The notes beneath the pieces were generated by a model. That model saw nothing but the letters and a program-made list of their open reading frames with translations, made no database searches and had not been told where the DNA came from. From Bradyrhizobium sp. BTAi1 (GTDB lineage Bacteria > Pseudomonadota > Alphaproteobacteria > Rhizobiales > Xanthobacteraceae), in NCBI RefSeq assembly GCF_000015165.1, contig NC_009485.1, positions 5,847,501 to 5,911,500 on the forward strand: 64,000 bases of DNA, written 5' to 3'. Both the position numbers and the translations under genes were made by a program. Positions 27,852-35,938 of this stretch are shown here, one piece after another (position 1 is the first letter of the stretch; every line of letters begins with the position of its first letter).

Positions 27852-28456
27852 ACGCCCTCACCTTCAAGACCCCCAGCAGCCTGTTCGCCGACTACACCAG
27901 CCGCTTCAGCACCGTGCTGAAGGACTTTGACTGGTCTCCCGTCGAGAAGCTCGCCTATGATCTGCGCGACTGCTGGCAGACCGGCCGGCAGGTGTTCTTC
28001 TGCGGCAATGGCGGCAGCGGCGGCAACGCCAACCACCTCGCCAACGACTTCCTCTACGCGCTGTCGAAGACGCCGGGCTCGGGCCTGCGCGTGCATTCGC
28101 TGTCGTCGAACCCGTCCGTGATCACCTGCCTCGCCAATGACGAAGGCTACGACCAGGTGTTCTCGCTGCAGCTCGCGGTGCTCGCGCGCAAGGGCGACGT
28201 GCTGATCACCTTCTCCGGCTCCGGTAACTCGCCGAACATCCTGAAGGCGCTCGAAGAGGCCAAGACGGTCGGTATGACCAGCTATGCCGTGCTCGGCTTC
28301 TCCGGCGGCAAGGCCAAGGCGCTTGCCGACGTGCCGATCCACTTCGCGGTCAACGACATGCAGATCGCCGAGGATGCGCAGATGGTGATCGGCCACATGA
28401 TCATGCAGTGGCTGTACGCCCAGCGCGGCGAGATCATCACGACGCGCGAGGTCTGA
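27848..28456 (+). CDS. GmhA-like SIS-domain phosphosugar isomerase, altered metal site
   Basis: A 202-residue SIS protein resembling sedoheptulose-7-phosphate isomerase: FCGNGGSGGNANHLAND (51-67), CLANDEGYDQVF, TFSGSGNSPN (121-130) and EDAQMVIGHMI (175-185). GmhA binds zinc through His, Glu, Gln and His. By hand alignment H63 and Q178 are kept, but the Glu is D67 and the last His position is M186 (a histidine is at 183 instead). This may be a shifted metal site or a different substrate. GmhA would convert sedoheptulose-7-P to D-glycero-D-manno-heptose-7-P, fitting the kinase and nucleotidyltransferases around it and a transketolase that could supply the substrate. Confidence 0.85.
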   Translation: MNALTFKTPSSLFADYTSRFSTVLKDFDWSPVEKLAYDLRDCWQTGRQVFFCGNGGSGGNANHLANDFLYALSKTPGSGLRVHSLSSNPSVITCLANDEGYDQVFSLQLAVLARKGDVLITFSGSGNSPNILKALEEAKTVGMTSYAVLGFSGGKAKALADVPIHFAVNDMQIAEDAQMVIGHMIMQWLYAQRGEIITTREV

Positions 28457-28468
28457 CGGGCAAGGACG

Positions 28469-29467
28469 ATGGCTGCGAACGAAAAGTACCTGATCCTCGG
28501 CTCGAACTCGTTTTCGGGCGCAACCTTCGTCGATTTCCTGGCTGCGGCCGGTCACGACGTCATCGCGACCAGCCGCTCGGACGAGCCGCATGAGGCGTTC
28601 CTGCCCTACAAGTGGCAGAAGCGTCCCGGCAATGTCCGCTTCAAGCGCGTCGATCTCAACCACGATCTCGATGCGCTGAAGGCGCTGCTGGCGGCCGAGC
28701 GGCCGACCCATGTCGTGAACTTCGCAGCCCAAAGCATGGTCGGCGAGAGCTGGCTGTATCCAGACCACTGGATGATGACCAACGTCGTCTCGGCCGTCCG
28801 CTTGCACGACATCCTGCGCAACTATGACGGCCTCGACCGCTACGTCCACGTCACGACGCCGGAAGTCTACGGCTCGACCGAGGGCTGGGTCCGTGAGGAC
28901 GCAGCCTTCAACCCGTCGACGCCCTACGCGGTGTCGCGCGCGGCTGGCGACATGAGCCTGCGCACCTATTTCGCCAACTACCAATTCCCCGTGGTCTTCA
29001 CCCGCGCCGCCAATGTCTACGGCCCGGGCCAGCAGCTCTACCGGATCGTGCCGCGGACCATCGTCGCCGCGATGACCGGGCAGAAGCTGCGGCTCGACGG
29101 GGGCGGCAAGTCGGTGCGCGTGTTCATCCACATGACCGACGTGTCGGACGCGACGGTGAAGATCGGCCGCAGCGGCAAGCTCGGCGAGACCTACCACATC
29201 TCCGGCTATGAGCTGGTCTCGATCCGCACCCTGGTCGAGATGATCCTGGCCCGGCTGGGCAAGTCGTTCGAAGACTGCGTCGAGATCGGCCCGGAGCGGC
29301 CGGGCAAGGATACCGCCTATACGCTCGACAGCTTCAAGCTGCGCACCGAGCTCGGCTGGCGCGACACCTACTCGCTGGAACAGGGCATCGACGACGTCAT
29401 CGCCTGGGCGCGACGCTTCGAGAATGTCATGGCCAAGCTGCCGACCAAGTACGAACATAAACCCTGA
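28469..29467 (+). CDS. RmlB/GMD-like SDR with non-standard catalytic residues
   Basis: A 332-residue protein that aligns along its length with NDP-sugar 4,6-dehydratases (FAAQSMVGESW, NVYGPGQQLYRIVPRTI, FIHMTDVSDA). Three key places differ: the Rossmann loop is G11-SNSFS-G17 (middle Gly replaced by Ser14), the YxxxK pair is Y153 with R157 (PYAVSRAAGD), and the acid/base block reads TTPEVYG (130-136) where RmlB has TDEVYG. Classical 4,6-dehydration is therefore uncertain; an epimerase, reductase or non-catalytic role is possible. It follows the SIS gene by 12 bases. Substitutions were read directly from the bases (tac gcg gtg tcg cgc at 28924). Confidence 0.83.
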   Translation: MAANEKYLILGSNSFSGATFVDFLAAAGHDVIATSRSDEPHEAFLPYKWQKRPGNVRFKRVDLNHDLDALKALLAAERPTHVVNFAAQSMVGESWLYPDHWMMTNVVSAVRLHDILRNYDGLDRYVHVTTPEVYGSTEGWVREDAAFNPSTPYAVSRAAGDMSLRTYFANYQFPVVFTRAANVYGPGQQLYRIVPRTIVAAMTGQKLRLDGGGKSVRVFIHMTDVSDATVKIGRSGKLGETYHISGYELVSIRTLVEMILARLGKSFEDCVEIGPERPGKDTAYTLDSFKLRTELGWRDTYSLEQGIDDVIAWARRFENVMAKLPTKYEHKP

Positions 29468-29523
29468 TCGACACCCTGATCGACCCCTGCGCTTCCTGAC
29501 GGGAAGCGCGACTGGAGAGCACG

Positions 29524-30372
29524 ATGAACGTTGCAGTCCGGAGCACCGCGGCCAAGCCCGACGTCGCCGCCCTGAAGGCGCAGGCCGCCAGGCTGCGCGG
29601 CAAGATCATCGAGATGTCGCACAAGGCCCAGGCCGCGCATCTGGCCTCGTCGCTGTCCTGCGCCGATGCGATGACTGCTGCTTATTGGCACGTGCTGAAC
29701 ATCGACCCGAAAAACCCCACCGATCCGCTGCGCGACCGGTTCATCCTGTCCAAGGGTCATGCCGCCGCGGCGCTGTTCGCGACCTTGGCGATGAAGGGCT
29801 ACTTCCCGATCGAGGAGCTCGATACCTATTGCCAGGACGGCGGCCGGCTCGCCGAACATCCGCCGGCGAACCTTCTGCCCGGCGTCGAGGCCGCGACCGG
29901 CTCGCTCGGCCACGGCCTGCCGCTGGGCTGCGGCATGGCGCTGGCGGGCCGCATCAAGGGCGAGAGCTTCCGCGTGTTCGCTCTGCTGTCGGACGGCGAG
30001 AACAATGAGGGCTCGGTGTGGGAGGCCGCGATGTTCGCCGCCGCCCAGAAACTCGAGAATGTCTGCGTCGTCGTCGACTACAACAAGTGGCAGGCCACCG
30101 CGCGCTCCAACGAGACCCTGATGCTGGCGCCGCTGCGCGACAAATGGGCCGCCTTCGGCTGGGACGCGCATGAGATCGACGGCCATGACGTCGGCGCGCT
30201 CGCCGAGGCCATGCAGAACATTCCGAACGGGTCGGGCAAGCCGGTGGCGCTGATCGCCCACACGGTCAAGGGCAAGGGCGTGTCGTTCATGGAGGACGAC
30301 AACAACTGGCATTACCGCGCCCCCACCGCTGAGGAAGTCGTCAAGTCGTTCAAGGAGCTCGGCCTGTCATGA
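29524..30372 (+). CDS. Split transketolase, N-terminal (ThDP-binding) subunit
   Basis: A 282-residue protein equivalent to the first half of transketolase: SKGHAAAALFA with H79, HPPANLLPGVEAATGSLGHGL with H130 and the ThDP-Mg motif SDGENNEGSVWEA (156-168). It pairs with the next gene, whose start overlaps this stop by ATGA, to form the full enzyme. Transketolase moves a C2 ketol unit between sugar phosphates. In this operon it could raise the pool of sedoheptulose-7-P for the GmhA-like isomerase, or transfer C2 to a dedicated sugar to lengthen or branch it. A housekeeping transketolase would normally be a single chain elsewhere. Good ribosome binding site (TGGAGAG) upstream. Confidence 0.92.
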   Translation: MNVAVRSTAAKPDVAALKAQAARLRGKIIEMSHKAQAAHLASSLSCADAMTAAYWHVLNIDPKNPTDPLRDRFILSKGHAAAALFATLAMKGYFPIEELDTYCQDGGRLAEHPPANLLPGVEAATGSLGHGLPLGCGMALAGRIKGESFRVFALLSDGENNEGSVWEAAMFAAAQKLENVCVVVDYNKWQATARSNETLMLAPLRDKWAAFGWDAHEIDGHDVGALAEAMQNIPNGSGKPVALIAHTVKGKGVSFMEDDNNWHYRAPTAEEVVKSFKELGLS

Positions 30373-31292
30373 GAAACGCATTCGCGGACGAACTGACCAA
30401 GCTCGGCAACGAGGACAGCCGCGTCGTCATGCTGTCGGGTGACATCGGCAACCGGCTGTTCGACAAGTTCAAGGACAAGCATCCGAGCCGCTTCTTCAAC
30501 TGCGGCGTCGCCGAAGCCAACATGATGGGCGTTGCCGCCGGCATGGCCATGAACGGCCTGCGCCCGGTCGCCTACACCATCACCCCCTTCGTGACGACGC
30601 GCTGCCTGGAGCAGATCCGCACCGACGTCTGCTATCACGAGGCGCCAGTCACGATCGTCGCGGTCGGCGCCGGCCTCGCTTATTCCGGTCTCGGCCCGAC
30701 CCACCACGCCTGCGAGGACATCTCGTTCCTGCGCTCGATCCCGAACATGGTCGTGATCTGCCCCGGCGACGCTTTCGAGGTGCGCGGTGCGCTGCGCGCG
30801 GCGATGCAGCAGGACCGGCCGGTCTACATCCGCATGGGCAAGAAGGGCGAGCCGGTCGTTCACAAGGGACCGATTGCGGATTTCAAGATCGGCAAGGCGA
30901 TCACGATCGAGGAAGGCAGCGATGTGTGTCTGCTCTCGACCGGCAACATGCTGCCGGAAGTCATTGAGGCCGCACACAAGTTGAAGGAGAAGGGCATCTC
31001 CGCCGAGGTCGTCAGCTTTCACACCGTGAAGCCGCTGGATGAGGACAAGCTCAAGCAGGCCTTCAGCCGCTTCAAGCTAGTCGCGACCATTGAGGAGCAT
31101 TCGCTGATCGGCGGCTTCGGCTCGGCCGTGTCCGAATGGCTTGCCGATACCGAGACGAAGCACCAGAAGTTCCTGCGCTTCGGCACGCCGGACGCCTTCT
31201 TCAAGAAATCAGGCGAACAGGAATATGCTCGCGAGGTGCTGGGACTGACCGGCCACCAGATCGCGGACAAGATCATCCACGCGTTGAGCTGA
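30369..31292 (+). CDS. Split transketolase, C-terminal subunit
   Basis: A 307-residue protein covering the PYR and C-terminal domains. FFNCGVAEANMMGVAAGMA carries the conserved Glu (E49) that activates the ThDP cofactor of the partner chain; YSGLGPTHHACEDISFLRSIPNM and the ending ATIEEHSLIGGFGSAVSE are typical of transketolase and DXS-like C-terminal halves. Overlap of 4 bases with the N-subunit implies 1:1 translation. Together the two chains total 589 residues, shorter than the usual 660 or so of single-chain transketolase, as expected for this split subgroup. Confidence 0.92.
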   Translation: MRNAFADELTKLGNEDSRVVMLSGDIGNRLFDKFKDKHPSRFFNCGVAEANMMGVAAGMAMNGLRPVAYTITPFVTTRCLEQIRTDVCYHEAPVTIVAVGAGLAYSGLGPTHHACEDISFLRSIPNMVVICPGDAFEVRGALRAAMQQDRPVYIRMGKKGEPVVHKGPIADFKIGKAITIEEGSDVCLLSTGNMLPEVIEAAHKLKEKGISAEVVSFHTVKPLDEDKLKQAFSRFKLVATIEEHSLIGGFGSAVSEWLADTETKHQKFLRFGTPDAFFKKSGEQEYAREVLGLTGHQIADKIIHALS

Positions 31293-31300
31293 GACATCAC

Positions 31301-32338
31301 ATGAAGACCCAAGCTGCCCTCCTGGTCCAGACCGGCCAGCCGCTCGTCCTGGCCGAGATCGAGACGCCGGCCCTGAAGCCGGGGCAGGTCCTGGTCGAGA
31401 TCGCTTATTCCGGCGCCTGCGGCACGCAGGTGATGGAGTGGCGCGGCGACAAGGGCGAGGACAAATGGGTGCCGCATTGCCTGGGCCATGAAGGCACCGG
31501 CACGGTGATCGAAGCCGGCAGCGCCGTCACCAAGGTCAAGGTCGGCGACAAGGTCGTACTGTCCTGGATCAAGGGCACGGGCATCGAGGCGGGCGGCGCC
31601 GTCTATGACTGGGACGGCAAGAAGGTCAACGCCGGCGGCGTCACCACCTTCCAGCGCCATGCCGTGGTCAGCGAAAACCGCCTGACCCTGCTGCCGCCGG
31701 ACCTGCCGATGGATGTCGCCGTGCTGCTCGGCTGCGCCGCTCCGACTGGCATGGGCGCGGTCTACAACGTGCTGAAGGTCCAGCCCGGCGATGCGGTCGC
31801 CGTGTTCGGCACCGGCGGCATCGGTCTGAACGCGCTGATGGCCGCCGCACTCGCCGGCGCCATGCCGGTGATCGGCATCGACCCCAACCCGACGCGACGT
31901 GCGCTCGCCCAGATCTACGGCGCGACCCATGTGATCGACGCCTCCGGCGACGTGCTGGCCGAGATCAAGAAGATCGTGCCGCAGGGCGTTGATCTCGCGG
32001 TTGAGTCCTCCGGCATTCCGGCCGTGATGGAGCAGGCCATCAACGCCACCCGCCAGCAGGGCGGCCGAGCGGTGGTCATCGGCAATGCCAAGCACGGCGC
32101 CGTGCTGTCGCTCAATCCGGGCGTCTTCAACCAGGGCAAGAGCCTGCTCGGCACCTGGGGTGGCGACAGCATGCCGGATCGCGACTACGGGCGCTACGGG
32201 CGGCTCTTGAACTCCGGCCGTTTCCCGGTGCGGGACCTCCTGTCAAAGCCCTACAGCCTCGCCCAGGCCGATCAGGCGCTGCAGGATCTCGCCGCCGGCA
32301 AGGTCGGCCGTCCGCTGATCGACATGTCGCTGCGTTAA
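31301..32338 (+). CDS. Zinc-dependent alcohol dehydrogenase (MDR family)
   Basis: A 345-residue medium-chain dehydrogenase. Catalytic zinc ligands are visible as C40 (GACGTQ), H63-E64 (GHEGTG) and C145 (LLGCAAPTGMGA); the NAD(P)-binding loop is FGTGGIG ending at 175. The four-cysteine structural zinc lobe is missing, as in several sugar- and polyol-acting members. The substrate is unknown; oxidation or reduction of a sugar hydroxyl in the same pathway is inferred from its position 8 bases after the transketolase. The frame is open upstream, but ATG 31301 gives the normal N-terminus. Confidence 0.9.
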   Translation: MKTQAALLVQTGQPLVLAEIETPALKPGQVLVEIAYSGACGTQVMEWRGDKGEDKWVPHCLGHEGTGTVIEAGSAVTKVKVGDKVVLSWIKGTGIEAGGAVYDWDGKKVNAGGVTTFQRHAVVSENRLTLLPPDLPMDVAVLLGCAAPTGMGAVYNVLKVQPGDAVAVFGTGGIGLNALMAAALAGAMPVIGIDPNPTRRALAQIYGATHVIDASGDVLAEIKKIVPQGVDLAVESSGIPAVMEQAINATRQQGGRAVVIGNAKHGAVLSLNPGVFNQGKSLLGTWGGDSMPDRDYGRYGRLLNSGRFPVRDLLSKPYSLAQADQALQDLAAGKVGRPLIDMSLR

Positions 32339-32347
32339 GTCCAGGCC

Positions 32348-32965
32348 ATGCGGATCGGGATCGACTTCGACAACACGATCGCCTGCTATGACGGCGTGTT
32401 TCATGCGGCAGCCCTCGAGCGCGGCCTGATCCCGGCCGATCTCGGCCGCGACAAGAACAGCGTCCGCGACCATCTCAACGGCAGCGGCCGCAAGGACGAC
32501 TTCACCGAGCTGCAGGGCTACGTCTACGGCGCCCGCATGGACCTGGTGTCGCCCTACCCCGGCTTCGCGGAGTTCGTCGCCGCGGCGCGGGCCGCCGGCC
32601 ATGACCTGTTCATCGTCAGCCATAAGACCAAGCACCCCATTCTGGGCCCGAAGCACGACATGCATGCCGCCGCGCGCGGCTTCCTGACCGACCGCGGCCT
32701 GATGGGCGAAGCGTCCGGCCAGATCGCGCCCGACAGGGTGTTCTTCGAACTGACCAAGGACGAGAAGGTGGCTCGCGCCCATGCGCTGGCCTGCGAGCTG
32801 TTCGTCGACGATCTGCCGGAGATCCTGGCGATGAGCGGATTTCCGGACGGGATGCGCAAGGTGCTGTTCGATCCGGAAAACCAGTTCGCAGCCAAGCCCG
32901 TGCCTTACGAGCGTCGCGCCTCCTGGGTCGAGATCGCGGCGGATGTCGTCCGTGACCGCGGCTGA
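32348..32965 (+). CDS. HAD-family phosphatase-like protein
   Basis: A 205-residue protein with HAD motif I D6-F-D8-N-T near the N-terminus, FIVSHKTK as motif II region and FVDDLPEIL (D154/D155) as motif IV. It is not a GmhB orthologue, which has DRDGT and zinc-binding residues, so calling it the heptose-1,7-bisphosphate phosphatase would be a guess. Still, a phosphatase is the missing step between the kinase and the nucleotidyltransferase in a heptose-type route. It begins 9 bases after the dehydrogenase gene and its 3' end overlaps the kinase gene by 23 bases. Confidence 0.82.
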   Translation: MRIGIDFDNTIACYDGVFHAAALERGLIPADLGRDKNSVRDHLNGSGRKDDFTELQGYVYGARMDLVSPYPGFAEFVAAARAAGHDLFIVSHKTKHPILGPKHDMHAAARGFLTDRGLMGEASGQIAPDRVFFELTKDEKVARAHALACELFVDDLPEILAMSGFPDGMRKVLFDPENQFAAKPVPYERRASWVEIAADVVRDRG

Positions 32966-33995
32966 GGCCGGCGCGGACACCGATGCCGCCCTGCTGGCGC
33001 TGGCGCAGCGCCTCGCTGCGCAGGCCGGCAAGGCCACCCCCACGGCGTTGACGCGTCTGGCCGGCGGCCGCAACAATCAGGTCTTTCGCGTCGACACCGA
33101 GGCTGGCCCCCTCGTCCTCAAGCGTTACTTCACCGACGCCCGCGACAGCCGCGACCGGCTGGGCGCCGAGTGGAGCTTCATCAGCCATGCCTGGTCGCGC
33201 GGTGTTCGCGTCGTGCCCGAGCCGATGGCCTGCGACCGCGCCGTGCAGGCCGGGCTCTACAGCTTCGTCGAAGGACGCAAGCTGACCGCCGCCGAGCTGG
33301 CGCCGGCTCATGTGGATGCCGCGATTGACTTCGTGCTCGCGGTGAATGCCCCGCCGCGCCCCACTCTGGCGCCGGGATCGGAAGCCTGCTTCTCGCTCGC
33401 CGAGCACATCGCGACCGTCGAGCGCCGCGTGGCCCGGCTTGCGACGCTCGATGCCGACGTGCCGCACGTGTCCGAGGCCAGGCAGTTCGTCGCAACGCGG
33501 CTGCAGCCGGCCTGGGCAGAGGTGAAGGCAACCATTCTGCGCGGCGCCGCGGCCGAAGGCCTTGCCCTCGATGCAGCCATTCCGGCCGATCAGGTCTGCC
33601 TGTCCCCATCCGACTTCGGCTTCCACAACGCGCTGATCGACGACCAGGGCAAGCTGACCTTCCTGGATTTCGAATATGCCGGCCGCGACGACCCGGCCAA
33701 GCTGGTGTCGGACTTCTTCTGCCAGCCCGAGGTGCCGGTGCCGCTCGCCGCGCACGAGCATTTCATCGACCGGCTGGCCGACGGCCTCGGACTCGACGCG
33801 GCCAGCGTCGCACGCTGCCGCCTGCTGCTCGACGCCTACCAGGTCAAGTGGACCTGCATCATCCTGAACGACTTCCTGCCGCTCGGCGCCGTCAGACGCG
33901 CCTTCGCCGACACCGGCGCCTGGGCGCAACGCTGCGCCGTGCAGCTCGCCAAGGCCGAAGCGCAGCTCGGCCTGATCGGCGCCACATCCGACTAA
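32943..33995 (+). CDS. APH-fold small-molecule kinase
   Basis: A 350-residue protein of the aminoglycoside phosphotransferase/choline kinase superfamily. GGRNNQVFRV (41-50) with K60 forms the nucleotide site; LSPSDFGFHNALID (220-233) is the catalytic loop, keeping D224 and N229 although the usual HGD is SPSD; FLDFEYAG with D242 is the metal site. The substrate is unknown. It overlaps the HAD gene by 23 bases, so a kinase and a phosphatase are translated together. A sugar kinase role, possibly at the anomeric position, is inferred from context only. Start ATG 32943 could be a few codons off. Confidence 0.83.
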   Translation: MSSVTAAEAGADTDAALLALAQRLAAQAGKATPTALTRLAGGRNNQVFRVDTEAGPLVLKRYFTDARDSRDRLGAEWSFISHAWSRGVRVVPEPMACDRAVQAGLYSFVEGRKLTAAELAPAHVDAAIDFVLAVNAPPRPTLAPGSEACFSLAEHIATVERRVARLATLDADVPHVSEARQFVATRLQPAWAEVKATILRGAAAEGLALDAAIPADQVCLSPSDFGFHNALIDDQGKLTFLDFEYAGRDDPAKLVSDFFCQPEVPVPLAAHEHFIDRLADGLGLDAASVARCRLLLDAYQVKWTCIILNDFLPLGAVRRAFADTGAWAQRCAVQLAKAEAQLGLIGATSD

Positions 33996-34022
33996 CCGAT
34001 ATCGTAACGCCCGGAGATCTTC

Positions 34023-34685
34023 ATGGCCTATCGCGAGTTCGTCAGTCTCGTCCACAAATCGACCAAGCGCGACTATCTCGCGCGCGTCACCCAGCGCGAC
34101 AAGGCCGATGTCGCCGAGATGGCGATCAAGTTCGACTATGACTATTGGGACGGCAGCCGCGAGACCGGCTATGGCGGCTATAAATATGACGGCCGCTGGC
34201 GCAAGGTCGCCGACGCCATGATCGAGACCTACGGCATCAAGCCGGGCATGCGCGTGCTCGACGTCGGCTCCGGCAAGGGCTTCATCCTGCACGATTTCCG
34301 CGAGGCCATCCCGGATCTCGAGGTCGCCGGCATCGACATCTCCTCCTATGGAGTCGAGCATACGATGGAAAGCGTGAAGCCGTTCTGCCAGGTCGGCAGC
34401 GCTGCCAAGCTGCCCTACCCCGACAAGTATTTCGATCTCGTCATCTCGATCAACACGCTGCACAATCTCTACAACTACGATCTCGATGCCGCGCTGCGCG
34501 AGATGGAGCGCGTCAGTCGCGGCGCCAAATATCTCTGCGTCGAGGGTTACCGCAACGAGCGCGAGAAGGTGAACCTGATGTACTGGCAGCTCACCTGCCG
34601 CATCTTCCACACCCCCGAGGAATGGGCGTTCGAGTTCAAGCGCTCGGGCTACACCGGCGACCACGAATTCATTTTCTTCGAATGA
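34023..34685 (+). CDS. Class I SAM-dependent methyltransferase
   Basis: A 220-residue Rossmann-fold methyltransferase: VLDVGSGKGFIL (78-89) binds SAM, followed by VAGIDISSYGVEH, FDLVISINTLHNL and a WEFKRSGY-like end. The GGAG at 34013 sits 6 bases before ATG 34023. It is the last gene of the plus-strand pathway run and 27 bases after the kinase, so probably acts on the sugar, sugar nucleotide or polymer made there. Whether it is an O- or N-methyltransferase cannot be told from sequence. A 280-base gap with a hairpin follows. Confidence 0.88.
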   Translation: MAYREFVSLVHKSTKRDYLARVTQRDKADVAEMAIKFDYDYWDGSRETGYGGYKYDGRWRKVADAMIETYGIKPGMRVLDVGSGKGFILHDFREAIPDLEVAGIDISSYGVEHTMESVKPFCQVGSAAKLPYPDKYFDLVISINTLHNLYNYDLDAALREMERVSRGAKYLCVEGYRNEREKVNLMYWQLTCRIFHTPEEWAFEFKRSGYTGDHEFIFFE

Positions 34686-34735
34686 GACGGAACGACGGGC
34701 GGCGGCCGGCTCTTCCACCGTCGCCCGACAAGCTG

Positions 34736-34768
34736 GCCCTCGCCCTCTCACCGGGAGGGCGCGAGGGC
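34736..34768. terminator. Imperfect inverted repeat, possible terminator
   Basis: Arms at 34736-34747 and 34755-34768 pair as a GC-rich 12-bp stem with a 2-base bulge (34760-34761) and a 7-base loop. It lies 50 bases after the methyltransferase stop, where transcription of the pathway might end. No T-run follows, so it is not a classical rho-independent terminator; a REP-like palindrome is equally possible. Confidence 0.35.
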
Positions 34769-34965
34769 GGCACAGGGCTCATCGCGCTGACGACCCGGCG
34801 AATTCCGGTCGATCGAGCATAGTCCGCCTCGTGAAGGCCCCGCGGCAGGTGTCGGCGGAGCGAAAGCAGACCCACACCGTCTGGGGGGGATGGCGCTTTT
34901 GCGATCTCTGCAGAATGTCTCTATAAATGTGCTTCCAGAGGCAAGAGCACGGGACGGGGCTGCCA

Positions 34966-35916
34966 ATGACGAAGTCATTGAAGGTTGCGATTGCTGAAGG
35001 ACTGCCACCTCAAACGCTCTTCAAGCTGCGCTCGATCAAGCGCGCCCTGATGGGGCAGCCGCCGCCGGAGCGCCCGCAAGCGGCCGAAGCGCCCGCGCCT
35101 GCATCCGAAGCCGTCTCCGCGCCCACTGATGAGGTGCAACCGGCTGCGCATGAACCGCGGACGAGACAGACCGAGGCGCTGGAACGGCTCGACGCCCACA
35201 AGATCAGCGCGCCGTATCTGTTCTTCGACGTCGATGACGTGCTGATCCTGCCGGCCAAGGAGATCGCGCGCACGCTGACCCTGAGCGTGATGTACATCAA
35301 CAGCGCCGACGTAAAGGGCGACATCGCCGAATTCGGCACCATGGGCGGCTTCACCGCGCGAACGCTGGCCAACGCGATGGTGTTCGATCCGCGCTACCAG
35401 CCGAACCATCCGCTGCGCACCTTGCGTTTGTTCGACAGTTTCGAGGGGCTGCCGGAGATCACCGACAAAGTCGACCTCGAGTCGCAGCACGTGAAGTCCG
35501 GAACCTGGTCAAAAGGCGGTTGCCGGATCCTCAGTGCAAACGAACTGCGGACCATGGTCGAGGCGATCATTCCACCGAGCCGGGTCCGGATCTACGAAGG
35601 CTGGTTCTCTGATACCGTCAAGCAGCTGCCTGACGATACGCGCCTCGCCCTGATCCATTTCGACGGCGATCTGTATTCGTCGACCATGGATGCGCTGGTC
35701 CCGTGTTTCGAACGCGGCTTCATTTCCAAGGGCGCCGTGATCTGCTTTGACGACTGGAACTGCAACGAAGCCGACCCGGACGCCGGCGAGCGCAAGGCCT
35801 GGGCCGATCTGGTCAGTCGTTTCAATATCGTCGCCAGCCACTCCGGCGACTACGCGATCCAGAGCACGAAGTTCATCATCCATTCCTACCGCGGCATGAA
35901 GCCGCGGATGGACTGA
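34966..35916 (+). CDS. TylF/macrocin-type O-methyltransferase, copy 1
   Basis: A 316-residue protein with an N-terminal region of about 75 variable, Pro/Ala-rich residues and then the TylF domain: DIAEFGTMGGFTARTLA, LFDSFEGLPE, YEGWFSDTVKQLP, LIHFDGDLYSST and CFDDWN. TylF/MycF enzymes O-methylate sugars using SAM and a divalent metal; the Asp residues in HFDGD and FDDWN fit that metal site. It is a close paralogue of the gene at 37375. I start at ATG 34966 (GGGG 7-10 bases upstream); an ATG at 34927 would add 13 residues. Probably methylates a glycan residue exported by this locus. Confidence 0.88.
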   Translation: MTKSLKVAIAEGLPPQTLFKLRSIKRALMGQPPPERPQAAEAPAPASEAVSAPTDEVQPAAHEPRTRQTEALERLDAHKISAPYLFFDVDDVLILPAKEIARTLTLSVMYINSADVKGDIAEFGTMGGFTARTLANAMVFDPRYQPNHPLRTLRLFDSFEGLPEITDKVDLESQHVKSGTWSKGGCRILSANELRTMVEAIIPPSRVRIYEGWFSDTVKQLPDDTRLALIHFDGDLYSSTMDALVPCFERGFISKGAVICFDDWNCNEADPDAGERKAWADLVSRFNIVASHSGDYAIQSTKFIIHSYRGMKPRMD

Positions 35917-35938
35917 CGCGGCGTCCGCTCGTCTGGGA

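Noticed and set aside
28469..29467. Naming the SDR rmlB or gmd
   Set aside because: Catalytic Lys, Asp and the middle Gly of the Rossmann loop are all replaced, so the standard reaction cannot be assumed.
32348..32965. Naming the HAD protein GmhB
   Set aside because: It lacks the DRDGT motif and zinc-loop residues of GmhB, so only a general HAD call is supported.
27689..34751. Long minus-strand frames (27689-29458, 31019-32095, 32616-34751)
   Set aside because: Antisense to SDR, SIS, dehydrogenase, kinase and methyltransferase genes with recognised motifs; no ribosome binding sites or domains.
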